Origin: an uncultured Pyrinomonadaceae bacterium
GTDB lineage: Bacteria > Acidobacteriota > Blastocatellia > Pyrinomonadales > Pyrinomonadaceae
Direction of reading: 5' to 3'
Length of the DNA: 51,049 nucleotides
NCBI GenBank assembly: GCA_902805935.1
Contig: CADCUR010000254.1
Coordinates: 1-51,049, forward strand
Both the position numbers and the translations under genes were made by a program. The notes beneath the pieces were generated by a model. That model was not told the DNA's origin, ran no database searches, and saw only the letters and a list, made by a program, of their open reading frames with translations. Numbering within the stretch: the first letter of the stretch is position 1; each line of letters begins with the position of its first letter. Shown one piece after another: positions 16,443 to 25,062 of the stretch.

Positions 16443-18773
16443 CTAACGCACGAAAGCATTGGGAACGGGTTTATCGTCCGCCGCGCCGAATGCCTCGCTT
16501 CTCAAACCCGTCAGACTTCCCTGCCAATACCACACGCCGCCTCGATAAACGGCGACATCAATTTTGCCGTCGCCGTCGTAATCGGCGGGAACTGGTTTAT
16601 CGCCGACTGTGCCGAATTGAAACCCCGTAAATCCGTCGCGGCTTCTAAGCAGATACCAGATTCCTTCTCGAAAAACCGCGAAATCGGTTTTGTTGTCACC
16701 GTCGTAATCGGCTGGCACGAGCTGGTCGCTGCTTGTTCCGAAATTAACTGCCGACAAATTGTTGTCAGCGCTTTTCAGCACATACCAGACGCCCTGTGTG
16801 TGCCGAAAAACGGCGAAATCCGCTTTGCCGTCGCCGTCGTAATCTGCTGGAACCGGCGTGTCCGAACTGTTTCCCCATTGCCCGACTCCGGCGGCATTGT
16901 TCGAGCTTTGCAGAATCAAAAATCTCGCCGGTTCGGATAAATTATCGGTCAGACGCCAGACGGCGAAATCGGTTTTACCGTCGCCGTCATAATCTGCCGG
17001 AACGGGTCTGTCAAAAAGAAGCAACTGCTGTTCGATATTAGTCGCGCCCCACTGCGCGGTGCGGACGGTGTTCGTTTGGCTTTGCAAAATATACCAGGCA
17101 CTGTTCGCGCCGCGCCGGAAAACCGCCAAATCCGTTTTGCCGTCGCCATCGTAATCGCCGGGAACGAGCGCGTCGCTTGATAAGCCCCATTGCGCCGCAT
17201 AAAATCCTGTTTGCGAATTATTCAAATACCAAAAGCCGTTTGATGGACGGAAAACCGAAACATCCGCTTTGCCGTCACCGTCAAAATCGAAAACGGGGCG
17301 GAGCGGCAAATTTGAAGCGATATCGTTTTGAAAACGGGCGACGGCAAGCCGGTTATTAAAACTTCCTAATGGAACTTCTGTCGTGTCACCGGCGAAATAG
17401 CTGTCGCCGGCGACGACGATTTTTCCGTCAGACTGCAAAGCGATGGCTGAACCCTTGTCGCCGCTTCGAGGAGAGGTAAAAGGTCCGGCGAAAAGACCGA
17501 AATCAGTGTAAACGATGCCGCCGCTGCCGAAGCTGTTATCCAAACCGCCGCCGGCATTGATGCGCATCAGCAGCATGTCCACATCTGAGGTGCCCTGTTG
17601 TACCTGTCGCAGATAGCTTTGTCCGGCGACTAGAATTTTTCCGTCCGGTTGCACGATTGTGTCCTCGCCGGAATCGTTTCGGTCGTTGGTATTCGAGTCG
17701 TAAATAAATTTGCCGTCGCCGTCAAAACTCTGGTCAAGGCTTCCGTTCGGATTGTAGCGAACGATGACAATATCGCTATGCCCACTGCTGCCGCCCGGAA
17801 TCGAGGGGTTATACATATCGCCTGTAACGACGATTTTTCCGCCGGGTGCGAGTGCCATTCCGCGCACCAGTTCGGATAGATTATTGCCGATTGATGTAAC
17901 GACTTTGCCGTCGCCGTCGAACGTCGCATCGAGCGTGCCGTCCGAATTGTATCGCGCCAATCCGAAATCATATTGACTGCTAGGAACCGAAACCCAGCCC
18001 GCCACCACAAGTTTTCCGTCCGGCTGCAAAACAGATGCTTGCGCGAGGTCGCCGCGCCCGCCGAAATCGGTGAAAACAACGCCGCCGCTGCCGAAGGTCG
18101 GGTCGAGGTTTCCGTTCGTATCGTAGCGGAGAACCGTGAAGTCGTAAGTTGTGCCGTTATTGACTCCGCCCTGTGTTACCCAGCCGCTAACGAGAATTTT
18201 GCCGTCCGATTGAATCGCCACTTCGGTCGCTTCGTCAATGCTTGAGAAAAAATCTTTGACGACGATGCCGCCTGTGCCGAAGGTTGAATCAAACGCGCCG
18301 TTCGGGTTCAGGCGAATCACGGCGAAAGCCGGGTTTCCGTTTCCGACAGTCACTCTGCCGGCGGCGACAATTTTCCCGTCCGACTGCAAAGCGATGCCGT
18401 ATAATTTGTCGGTCGAATAGACGTTGCCATGTTCGTAACGAAAAATGCCGCCATTAGCAAAACCCGAATCGAGCGTGCCGTTGACGTTATAACGCGCGAT
18501 GACCATGCTGTCTCCCAAATTCGAATCAAAAGCGTAACCGGCAATCAGAATTTTCCCGTCCGGCTGAATAACGATGTCCGCGGAAAAAAAATCATGCCCA
18601 TTCTGCGGCTGCGAGTTCGGGACGGTTTTTATCCTTCTCCCCTGCACGCCAAAAGAAAAATCTAAATCGCCCGGCGCGGCTGAAACTTTTGTCAGAGCCG
18701 AAAATCCGCCAATCAACGCCAAAGCGATTAAAAGCAATTTATTTAAGTCGAATCTTTTCACTCTATTTTTCAT
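16443..18773 (-). CDS. Secreted delta-60 repeat / FG-GAP (VCBS) repeat protein
   Basis: 776 residues with an N-terminal signal peptide (hydrophobic run about 13-32, then APGDLD). Residues ~35-480 hold seven delta-60-type repeats, each with a core like QPDGKILVAG and a GxLDxxFGxxG segment. Residues ~485-776 hold six FG-GAP/VCBS-like repeats with the calcium-loop core YDGDGKTDFAVFR. Both are beta-propeller-forming repeats of exported proteins. No enzymatic domain and no sorting tail are seen. Its role is unknown; adhesion or surface binding is a guess. The second repeat set is also similar at DNA level, so copy-number changes are likely. Confidence 0.88.
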   Translation of the reverse strand: MKNRVKRFDLNKLLLIALALIGGFSALTKVSAAPGDLDFSFGVQGRRIKTVPNSQPQNGHDFFSADIVIQPDGKILIAGYAFDSNLGDSMVIARYNVNGTLDSGFANGGIFRYEHGNVYSTDKLYGIALQSDGKIVAAGRVTVGNGNPAFAVIRLNPNGAFDSTFGTGGIVVKDFFSSIDEATEVAIQSDGKILVSGWVTQGGVNNGTTYDFTVLRYDTNGNLDPTFGSGGVVFTDFGGRGDLAQASVLQPDGKLVVAGWVSVPSSQYDFGLARYNSDGTLDATFDGDGKVVTSIGNNLSELVRGMALAPGGKIVVTGDMYNPSIPGGSSGHSDIVIVRYNPNGSLDQSFDGDGKFIYDSNTNDRNDSGEDTIVQPDGKILVAGQSYLRQVQQGTSDVDMLLMRINAGGGLDNSFGSGGIVYTDFGLFAGPFTSPRSGDKGSAIALQSDGKIVVAGDSYFAGDTTEVPLGSFNNRLAVARFQNDIASNLPLRPVFDFDGDGKADVSVFRPSNGFWYLNNSQTGFYAAQWGLSSDALVPGDYDGDGKTDLAVFRRGANSAWYILQSQTNTVRTAQWGATNIEQQLLLFDRPVPADYDGDGKTDFAVWRLTDNLSEPARFLILQSSNNAAGVGQWGNSSDTPVPADYDGDGKADFAVFRHTQGVWYVLKSADNNLSAVNFGTSSDQLVPADYDGDNKTDFAVFREGIWYLLRSRDGFTGFQFGTVGDKPVPADYDGDGKIDVAVYRGGVWYWQGSLTGLRSEAFGAADDKPVPNAFVR

Positions 18774-19211
18774 AGTTTTACTCGCTTATAATCGAATTCG
18801 GTTAATTCAAATATTGCTGCCGATATATTTCCTGACCTGCTTTTGGGACTTCGCGCAAATGAGTTTCCCGAATCTTAATGAATTTATCTTTACACATCAA
18901 ATTTCCAATCTTCTCAAACTTCCGATCTCAACGGCAGAATCGCAGCGGCGTGCGCGCCGCCAAAATTATTTTCCTCTTTCTTTACAGTCTGAAAAACCGT
19001 TTGAAAAAGACACCGCCGTAGTTTTCATTTTGAATCGCAGGCAATGTAAAAAAAATAAACGCATCTGATCTCCGGAAATTTTCATCAACAAACTTACGCC
19101 TTGAAACTTTTGTTCATTTCGTAGAGTATAAAAAGCACGAGACAGCTAAGGACTCAACCGACAATCTAAACTGTCAGTCATTTTAGGAAATTTATATGAG
19201 GAGTTAAATTA
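18774..19211. other. Non-coding gap between divergent genes
   Basis: 438 nt between the repeat-protein gene (minus) and the M28 peptidase gene (plus), expected to hold both promoters. A TATAAA at 19127-19132 is the best -10-like element for the peptidase, but no well-spaced -35 is present. A GAGGAG ribosome site (19198-19203) precedes the peptidase start by 8 nt. Nothing else recognised. Confidence 0.5.
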
Positions 19212-21044
19212 ATGCTACGACGAAAATTTGCGGCGGCATTTCTGCTTTCCGCCTTTATCACACCGACCGTTTCTTTTGCTCAACAACCGGCGGTGCAGCC
19301 GGCACAAACGGGGAATGACACGGTGGCAAAACTTAAAGACGAAGGAATGAACCGCTCGCAGGCGATGGCGACGATGCGTTATCTGACCGATGTGATCGGC
19401 GCGCGTTTGACTAATTCGCCCGCGCAAAAGCGCGCTAATGTCTGGACGCGCGACCAGTTGACGAAATGGGGAATGAAAAACGCGGCGGTTGACCCATGGG
19501 GCGAATTCGGACGCGGATGGGAATTAAAGCGCTTTTCCATTTCGGTCATCGCGCCCGAATACATCGCTGTCCGAGCCTACCCGAAAGCGTGGTCGCCTTC
19601 GACGAACGGCGCAGTGACCGGCGATGTCGTTTACGTTGACGCGGCGGATGAAGCCGCGCTCGAAAAATACAAAGGCAAGCTCAAAGGCGCGATTGTTTTA
19701 ACGAGCCAGCCGCGCCCGGTCGAACCGGGTTTTAAGCCGACCGCATTTCGCCGCGACGAAAAAGAGCTGCAACAACTCAGCGAGGCAACCGCGTCGCCGA
19801 ACAATCAACAGCAACAATTTCAAGCGACTCCCGAACAAATTGCCGCTGCCCGTTTTAACGCCCGCAAGTTTAGATTTTTCCACGAAGAAGGCGCAGCGGT
19901 TCTGCTCGAACCGAGTTTCGGCGTTGACGCGGGAACTATTCGCGTAATGGGCGCGAGCGTTCCGCAGCCGGCAACCGCTGACGCTGCCAATCCATTCGGC
20001 GGAGTTCGCGTTTACGCCAAAAACGCGCCCGCCATTATTCCGCAATTCGTCGTCGAAACCGAACAGTATAATCGTCTGTTTCGCCTGCTCATCAAAGACA
20101 ACACGCCGATGAAAATGACGGTTGATTTAGCGACGCAGTTTTACGCGGACGACCTTCAAGGCTACAACACGATTGCCGAAATTCCCGGCACCGATTTGAA
20201 AGATGAAGTCGTGATGATCGGCGCGCATCTCGATTCGTGGCATTCGGCGTCGGGCGCGACCGACAACGCCGCGGGCGTCACCGTCGTGATGGAAGCGATG
20301 CGCATTTTGCAAGCGTCGGGTTTCAAACCGCGCCGCACGATTCGCGTCGGGCTCTGGACGGGCGAAGAGCAGGGACTTTTAGGCTCGCGCGGCTACGTCG
20401 CCAAAAATCTCGCCGAGCTCGGCGAAAACCCCACGCGCACGCCGGGGCAACCCGCCGCGCCGCGCGCCGTCGTCAAAAAAGCCGGTTACGACAAATTCGC
20501 GGCGTATTACAATCTCGACAACGGCACGGGCAGAATTCGCGGCATTTATATGCAGGGCAACGAGAGCCTCAGACCGATTTTCCGCGAATACCTCGCGCCG
20601 TTCAAAGATATGGGCGCGTCAACCTTGACTGTCAACGGCACGGGCGGAACCGACCATCAGGCGTTCGATGCGGTCGGGCTTCCCGGTTTTCAATTCATCC
20701 AAGACCCGATTGAATATTTCGCCCGCACATGGCACACGACGCAGGACGTTTACGACCGCATCATCGAAGACGATTTGAAACAATCGTCAATCATTATGGC
20801 GACCTTTGCTTATAACTCGGCGATGTCTGAGGAAAAACTGCCGCGCAAAACCAACCCGAATCTGAACATCGCATCGGTTCTCGACGGCGTTAATTTGCAG
20901 GCGCTCGTGGACGAAAGGAAATTCGCCGAATCGGGCTTGAATTTCTCGGTCTGCGGACACGCGCTTGACGCTGACGAAATGCACGAAACGCATTTTCCGA
21001 GCGTGTTGACCGTCGGCACGAATTATTCGCATCTCGGCGAGTAA
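19212..21044 (+). CDS. Secreted M28-family metallopeptidase (aminopeptidase)
   Basis: 610 residues with a signal peptide ending near FAQQPA (about residue 24). The region about 120-310 looks like a PA-type insert, followed by the M28 catalytic domain. Zinc-site residues are visible: GAHLDSWH (His339), ATDNAAG (Asp351), GEEQG (Glu385 base, Glu386 ligand), and GTGGTDHQAF with a late histidine; HTTQDVYD near residue 515 carries the last one. Predicted to act in the periplasm or outside the cell on peptides or small proteins. A good ribosome site and downstream terminator mark it as a single-gene unit. Confidence 0.93.
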   Translation: MLRRKFAAAFLLSAFITPTVSFAQQPAVQPAQTGNDTVAKLKDEGMNRSQAMATMRYLTDVIGARLTNSPAQKRANVWTRDQLTKWGMKNAAVDPWGEFGRGWELKRFSISVIAPEYIAVRAYPKAWSPSTNGAVTGDVVYVDAADEAALEKYKGKLKGAIVLTSQPRPVEPGFKPTAFRRDEKELQQLSEATASPNNQQQQFQATPEQIAAARFNARKFRFFHEEGAAVLLEPSFGVDAGTIRVMGASVPQPATADAANPFGGVRVYAKNAPAIIPQFVVETEQYNRLFRLLIKDNTPMKMTVDLATQFYADDLQGYNTIAEIPGTDLKDEVVMIGAHLDSWHSASGATDNAAGVTVVMEAMRILQASGFKPRRTIRVGLWTGEEQGLLGSRGYVAKNLAELGENPTRTPGQPAAPRAVVKKAGYDKFAAYYNLDNGTGRIRGIYMQGNESLRPIFREYLAPFKDMGASTLTVNGTGGTDHQAFDAVGLPGFQFIQDPIEYFARTWHTTQDVYDRIIEDDLKQSSIIMATFAYNSAMSEEKLPRKTNPNLNIASVLDGVNLQALVDERKFAESGLNFSVCGHALDADEMHETHFPSVLTVGTNYSHLGE

Positions 21045-21062
21045 TCAAAAAAGACAAACTGA

Positions 21063-21094
21063 AAAAAGCCGGCTGGCTCGTCAGCCGGCTTTTT
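21063..21094 (+). terminator. Factor-independent terminator of the M28 peptidase gene
   Basis: AAAAAGCCGGCTG and CAGCCGGCTTTTT form a perfect 13-bp stem with a 6-nt loop, followed by ATTT. It starts 18 nt after the stop codon. Confidence 0.92.
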
Positions 21095-21183
21095 ATTTGA
21101 TTTAATTTTTTTACAACGCGAACGCATCGCCCAACTTCCAAACTGCGGCAAATAAATTTGCTTTCAGATTCGGAGAAACCACG

Positions 21184-21585
21184 ATGAAATTATTATTTAC
21201 AAGTTTGATTTTAACGCTCGCGTTCGGCAGTCTGATTCAGACAAACGCGCAAAACGCGCAAACGTTCAAAGTTCTCGTCGGCAACCAAAAGAAAGCCTCG
21301 CGTAGTCAAATCACCGTCAAATTCGTTTCCTTAATCGAAGATTCGCGCTGTCCCGACGAGGCGAACTGCATCCACGCCGGCAACGCCCGAATAAAAGTTC
21401 AAGTCAGCAAACCGGGCAGCGCGCCCGTAACATTTGAAGCAAATACGAACTTGGGCGCGAAAGGCGACACTTATGAAGGCTATGCAATTTACTTAACAAA
21501 TCTAACACCGATTCCGAGAGCCAACGTCCGCCTTAACCGCAACGCATACACGGCGACTTTTTCGATCAGCCGCTTGTCGAGGTAA
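21184..21585 (+). CDS. Small secreted protein with SRCPxxANCxxAG motif, unknown function
   Basis: 133 residues with a signal peptide (about 1-22, ending in TNAQ). The mature part is predicted beta-rich and contains EDSRCPDEANCIHAGNARI, with two cysteines that could form a disulphide. I have a general impression that this cysteine motif recurs in small exported proteins of Bacteroidota and Acidobacteriota, but I cannot name the family or a function. It stands alone after a terminator and converges on the DoxX-like gene with 13 nt between stops. Confidence 0.75.
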   Translation: MKLLFTSLILTLAFGSLIQTNAQNAQTFKVLVGNQKKASRSQITVKFVSLIEDSRCPDEANCIHAGNARIKVQVSKPGSAPVTFEANTNLGAKGDTYEGYAIYLTNLTPIPRANVRLNRNAYTATFSISRLSR

Positions 21586-21598
21586 AAGTTTATCGAAA

Positions 21599-22015
21599 TT
21601 AAACTTTCTGAAACGGATTGGTCAGATACATCAAAACAATCAGCAGAATAAAATACGGAATCAAAACCGCCGCGCCCGCGTAATCTTTGGCGACGCGCTG
21701 CCCGAAAAAAAGCGCGACGATTGACGCCGCGCCGAGGATTGAAGCGTAAAATATCAAAACGGTTGAGTTCGCAATAATAAAATAGACGAATCCAACGGCA
21801 CTCAAAAATCCGGTCATGAGTTCCATCAGCGTAATCGTTCCGAGCATCGGCGGAACCGTTCCGCGCAAAAATGTTTTGGAAAAATGCCCGGTCAGCCATT
21901 CGAGATTGCCTTTCCAATCGAAAACTTTGTCGAGTCCCGATTGGATGAAAAGAATAGCGACGAGCAGTGCGCCGAATAACGCGGGGAGATTTCTGCCTAA
22001 GATTTCGATTTCCAT
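21599..22015 (-). CDS. DoxX-family membrane protein
   Basis: 138 residues with four hydrophobic segments. The first ends in IQSGLDKVFDW, which matches the SGxxKL-type loop of DoxX/DoxD-like proteins. The family is loosely tied to quinone-linked or thiol redox functions, but no specific reaction can be assigned here. It lies 19 nt downstream of pepP on the same strand and is probably co-transcribed. Confidence 0.75.
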   Translation of the reverse strand: MEIEILGRNLPALFGALLVAILFIQSGLDKVFDWKGNLEWLTGHFSKTFLRGTVPPMLGTITLMELMTGFLSAVGFVYFIIANSTVLIFYASILGAASIVALFFGQRVAKDYAGAAVLIPYFILLIVLMYLTNPFQKV

Positions 22016-22034
22016 TCGTTTCGTGTCAAAGAAA

Positions 22035-23345
22035 TTATTTCTTCGCGGCGTTCATCAACTCTTCGATTTCTTCCGCCTGTTTAGGAACTTTCGCCGTCAG
22101 ATTAACATTGCCGTCTTCAGTCACCAAAACGTCGTCTTCGATGCGAACGCCGATGCCGCGATATTTGGCGGGCGCATCTTTCGCATCAACGGGAACGTAG
22201 ATTCCCGGCTCGACCGTCAAGACCATTCCCGGCGCGAACGGACGCGATTCTTTCGCTTGATGATCGGCGAAATATCTGCCCGCGTCGTGAACGTCGAGTC
22301 CCAGATAATGCCCGACGCCGTGCATATAATATTTTTCGTAAGCCTTTTTCTTGATTAAATCTTTCGTCTTGCCTTTCAGAAGTCCCAGTTCTTTCATTCC
22401 TTCAGTCAGCAGTTCGATGGAAAGTTTCTGGCGTTCTTTAATCGTCGTTCCCTTGCGTGTCGCTTCCAGACATTTGATTTCAACGTCGAGAACGATGTCG
22501 TAGATGTCGCGCTGCGCCTTTGTGAAACGCCCGTTGACGGGAAACGTGCGCGTGATGTCCGAAGCGTAGCCTCGGTATTGCGCGCCCGCGTCTATCAATA
22601 ACAAATCTCCGTCTCGAAGCGGCGCGTTGTTTTCGACGTAATGCAGAATCGTCGCATTCGCGCCGCCGCCGATGATTGAATTGTAAGAGACGCCCGCCGC
22701 GCCGTTCATCCGAAAATAATGTTCGATAATCGCTTCGATTTGCGATTCGTTCATTCCGGGTTTGACGGACTGCATCGCCAAAATATGCGCTTCCGCCGCA
22801 ATGTCCGCCGATTTCTGCATCAACTCAACTTCGTCGGGCGTTTTGTAAAGGCGCATATCGTGAATCAAAACGGTCGGGTCAACAATCGTGTGCGGCGGAT
22901 ACGCGGTTTTCAGCCGCCGAAATCTCTGCGCCGAAAGATAAGTTAAAATTTGCTGATCAAGTTTTGTGTCAACGCCGAAACGGTAGAAAAGTTTTTCGTG
23001 TCCGTTGACCATTTTCGCCAGCTCCTGCGGAAATTTTTCAATCGGCAGAGTTTTGTCCGCACCGTAATTTTTCTTTGCGCCCTCTACGCCTTCGCGTCTG
23101 CCATACCAGGTTTCCATCTTCGGGTCGCGCGGTCGGACGAACAGCGTGTATGGATTTTTCTTGTTCGACGGGTCAATGACGGCAATCGCGTCGGGTTCGG
23201 GAAAGCCGGTCAGATAATAAAAATCCGGGTCCTGATGAAACTTAAACTCGGTGTCGTAGCTGCGCGTCACTTCGTGCGCCGCCGGAATAACGGCAATCGC
23301 GTCTTTGCCGATTTGTTCGATAAATTTTTTCAACTGTGGTCGCAT
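22035..23345 (-). CDS. pepP: Xaa-Pro aminopeptidase (M24B)
   Basis: 436 residues: an N-terminal AMP_N domain (about 1-135) and the pita-bread M24 catalytic domain. The dimetal ligands are visible as LLIDAGA and ASDITRTF (two Asp), GVGHYLGLDVHD (His), VEPGIYV (Glu) and GVRIEDD (Glu). Releases N-terminal residues before proline in the cytoplasm. The gene reads away from queE, with a shared 143-nt gap. Confidence 0.95.
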   Translation of the reverse strand: MRPQLKKFIEQIGKDAIAVIPAAHEVTRSYDTEFKFHQDPDFYYLTGFPEPDAIAVIDPSNKKNPYTLFVRPRDPKMETWYGRREGVEGAKKNYGADKTLPIEKFPQELAKMVNGHEKLFYRFGVDTKLDQQILTYLSAQRFRRLKTAYPPHTIVDPTVLIHDMRLYKTPDEVELMQKSADIAAEAHILAMQSVKPGMNESQIEAIIEHYFRMNGAAGVSYNSIIGGGANATILHYVENNAPLRDGDLLLIDAGAQYRGYASDITRTFPVNGRFTKAQRDIYDIVLDVEIKCLEATRKGTTIKERQKLSIELLTEGMKELGLLKGKTKDLIKKKAYEKYYMHGVGHYLGLDVHDAGRYFADHQAKESRPFAPGMVLTVEPGIYVPVDAKDAPAKYRGIGVRIEDDVLVTEDGNVNLTAKVPKQAEEIEELMNAAKK

Positions 23346-23397
23346 AAATTTTTCCTCGCGGGAAAATTTTAACGCAAAGCTTCATAGAACGCGAAGA

Positions 23398-23475
23398 GAA
23401 ATTAACAGAGATTTAGCAGATGAAAGGGATAATTTTCCTTTATCCTTGTTTATCCCTTTCATCCCTGTTAATTTC
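23398..23475. repeat. Split palindrome in the pepP/queE divergent gap
   Basis: GAAATTAACAG (23398-23408) pairs with 23465-23475, and GATGAAAGGGATAA (23419-23432) pairs exactly with 23450-23463, leaving a 10-nt bulge on one side and a 17-nt loop. It ends 14 nt before the queE ATG, so it lies in the queE leader. No purine-rich ribosome site is seen between the hairpin and the ATG. It does not match the preQ1 riboswitch pattern as I know it; it looks like a member of the short-word repeat family. Confidence 0.75.
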
Positions 23476-23488
23476 TTCTTTTGAATTT

Positions 23489-24136
23489 ATGGATTTACGC
23501 ATCACGGAAATTTTTCTCTCGATTCAAGGCGAATCTTCGCACGCGGGGCGACCGTGCGCGTTCGTTCGTTTGACCGGCTGCCCGATGCGCTGCGTCTGGT
23601 GCGATTCGGTTTACACTTTCACGGGCGGCGAGCGCATTTCGTTCGACGAAATTTTCGCCCGGTTAAAAAATTTTGGCTGCAACTTGGTCGAAGTAACGGG
23701 CGGCGACCCGCTCGCACAGAAAAATGTTTTCCCGTTTATCGCCAGGCTTTTAGACGACGGTTATGAAGTTCTGATTGAAACCGGCGGATTTTTTTCGACC
23801 GAAACGGTTGACGAACGCGCTAAAATAATTTTGGATGTAAAATGTCCCGCTTCGGGCGAGTCTGAGAGAAATCATTGGGCGAATTTGGCGCGATTGAACG
23901 CGGAAAAAGACGAAGTAAAATTCGTTATCGCCGATTTGAATGATTGGGAATTTGCGAGAAGCGTAATTAATAAATATGATTTGGAAACTCGCGCCAAAGA
24001 GATTTTAATCTCGCCGATTTTCGGCATTCAAAATCTCGCGGCGATTGCCGAAGCCGTCGCGCAAAGCCGATTAAAAGTTCGGCTCAATCTGCAACTGCAC
24101 AAATACATTTGGGGCGCGGACGTTCACGGCGTTTAA
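23489..24136 (+). CDS. queE: 7-carboxy-7-deazaguanine synthase QueE (radical SAM)
   Basis: 215 residues from the ATG before DLRITEIFLS; the longer frame upstream only translates the palindrome. Radical-SAM cluster motif CPMRCVWC (CxxxCxxC) follows the family lead GESSHAGRPCAFVRLTG; GGDPLAQ matches the SAM-binding GGEP-like site. Converts carboxytetrahydropterin to CDG in the 7-deazaguanine (queuosine) pathway. First of three closely spaced genes ending in queC; queD and queF are not in the window. Confidence 0.93.
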   Translation: MDLRITEIFLSIQGESSHAGRPCAFVRLTGCPMRCVWCDSVYTFTGGERISFDEIFARLKNFGCNLVEVTGGDPLAQKNVFPFIARLLDDGYEVLIETGGFFSTETVDERAKIILDVKCPASGESERNHWANLARLNAEKDEVKFVIADLNDWEFARSVINKYDLETRAKEILISPIFGIQNLAAIAEAVAQSRLKVRLNLQLHKYIWGADVHGV

Positions 24137-24143
24137 TAAAACT

Positions 24144-25058
24144 ATGATCAGAAAATTTTTTGCGGCGGCGTTTATTTTCGTAATTTCGCAAGCGGTTTTA
24201 GCGCAGAAAGTGAAACCGACCCAAACGCCTTTGCCCGTCGTCAGAGCGCAAACTCTAAATGAAAAAATTCAAAACGAAACGGAAAAATTCAGCGGCAAAG
24301 TCTGGATTTACGCGAAGAATCTCGACACGGGACGAGATTACGCGCTCCGCAGCGAGGAACAGGTTCGCACGGCAAGCACTATAAAACTACCGATTATGAC
24401 GGAAGTTTTCCGTCAAGTCGCCGAAAAGAAAATCAATTGGACGGACGAATTTACGTTAAAAGGTAAACAGGGCGGTTCGGGTATTTTGGGCGAGTTTTCC
24501 GAGGGCGCGAAAATTGATTTGCGGACGGCGACGAATTTGATGATTGTCGTCTCGGACAACACGGCGACGAATTTGATTTTAGATAAAATTTCGACCGACA
24601 GCGTGAATGATTTTATGGACACGCTCGGCTTAAAACAAACCAAATCTCTCAGAAAAATCGGCGGCGGCGGCGACGCAAAAGCGGCAAGCGATCCGCTCAA
24701 CAAACTTTTCGGCATCGGCGTATCTTCTCCAAGAGATATGGTCAAGCTGCTCGAAATGCTCGAACGCGGCGAAGTCGTCTCAAAAGAAGCATCAAAAGAA
24801 ATGCTCGACATTCTGCGGCGTCAGCAATACAAAGACGGCATCGGGCGCAATCTGCTCGACACCATTCCGAGCGCGTCAAAATCCGGCGCGCTCGACCGTC
24901 TGCGAAGCGACGTCGGAATTATTTACACGAGGCGCGGACGCATCGCAATGGCGATTACCGTTGACGATATGGAAACGGTGCGCTACGTGCCGGACAATCG
25001 AGGACTGCTTTTGATTTGGCGGTTGTCGCAGATTTTGCAAGACGGTTTGGCGAAATAA
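24144..25058 (+). CDS. Exported class A beta-lactamase-like serine hydrolase
   Basis: 304 residues with a signal peptide (about 1-20, cleaving at LAQK). Active-site motifs are STIK (Ser78, Lys81), SDN (137-139) and KSG (246-248), the three motifs of class A serine beta-lactamases. The omega-loop glutamate of the E-x-x-L-N box is not evident: the corresponding part reads GGGGDAKAASDPLNKLFG, so efficient beta-lactam deacylation is doubtful and the true substrate may differ. The gene lies 7 nt after queE and 4 nt before queC, an odd place for a resistance gene. Confidence 0.87.
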   Translation: MIRKFFAAAFIFVISQAVLAQKVKPTQTPLPVVRAQTLNEKIQNETEKFSGKVWIYAKNLDTGRDYALRSEEQVRTASTIKLPIMTEVFRQVAEKKINWTDEFTLKGKQGGSGILGEFSEGAKIDLRTATNLMIVVSDNTATNLILDKISTDSVNDFMDTLGLKQTKSLRKIGGGGDAKAASDPLNKLFGIGVSSPRDMVKLLEMLERGEVVSKEASKEMLDILRRQQYKDGIGRNLLDTIPSASKSGALDRLRSDVGIIYTRRGRIAMAITVDDMETVRYVPDNRGLLLIWRLSQILQDGLAK

Positions 25059-25062
25059 ATTG

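Noticed and set aside
18574-19068. 164-residue plus-strand frame covering part of the gap upstream of the M28 gene
   Set aside because: Half is antisense to the repeat-protein gene; the rest has no motif and no ribosome site.
23346-23488. preQ1 or preQ0 riboswitch upstream of queE
   Set aside because: The leader forms a simple split palindrome; I could not find the short hairpin plus A-rich tail of class I or a class II-like core.
24144-25058. Calling the serine hydrolase an antibiotic-resistance beta-lactamase
   Set aside because: The three core motifs fit, but the omega-loop Glu is not evident and the operon context is queuosine synthesis, so resistance cannot be claimed.
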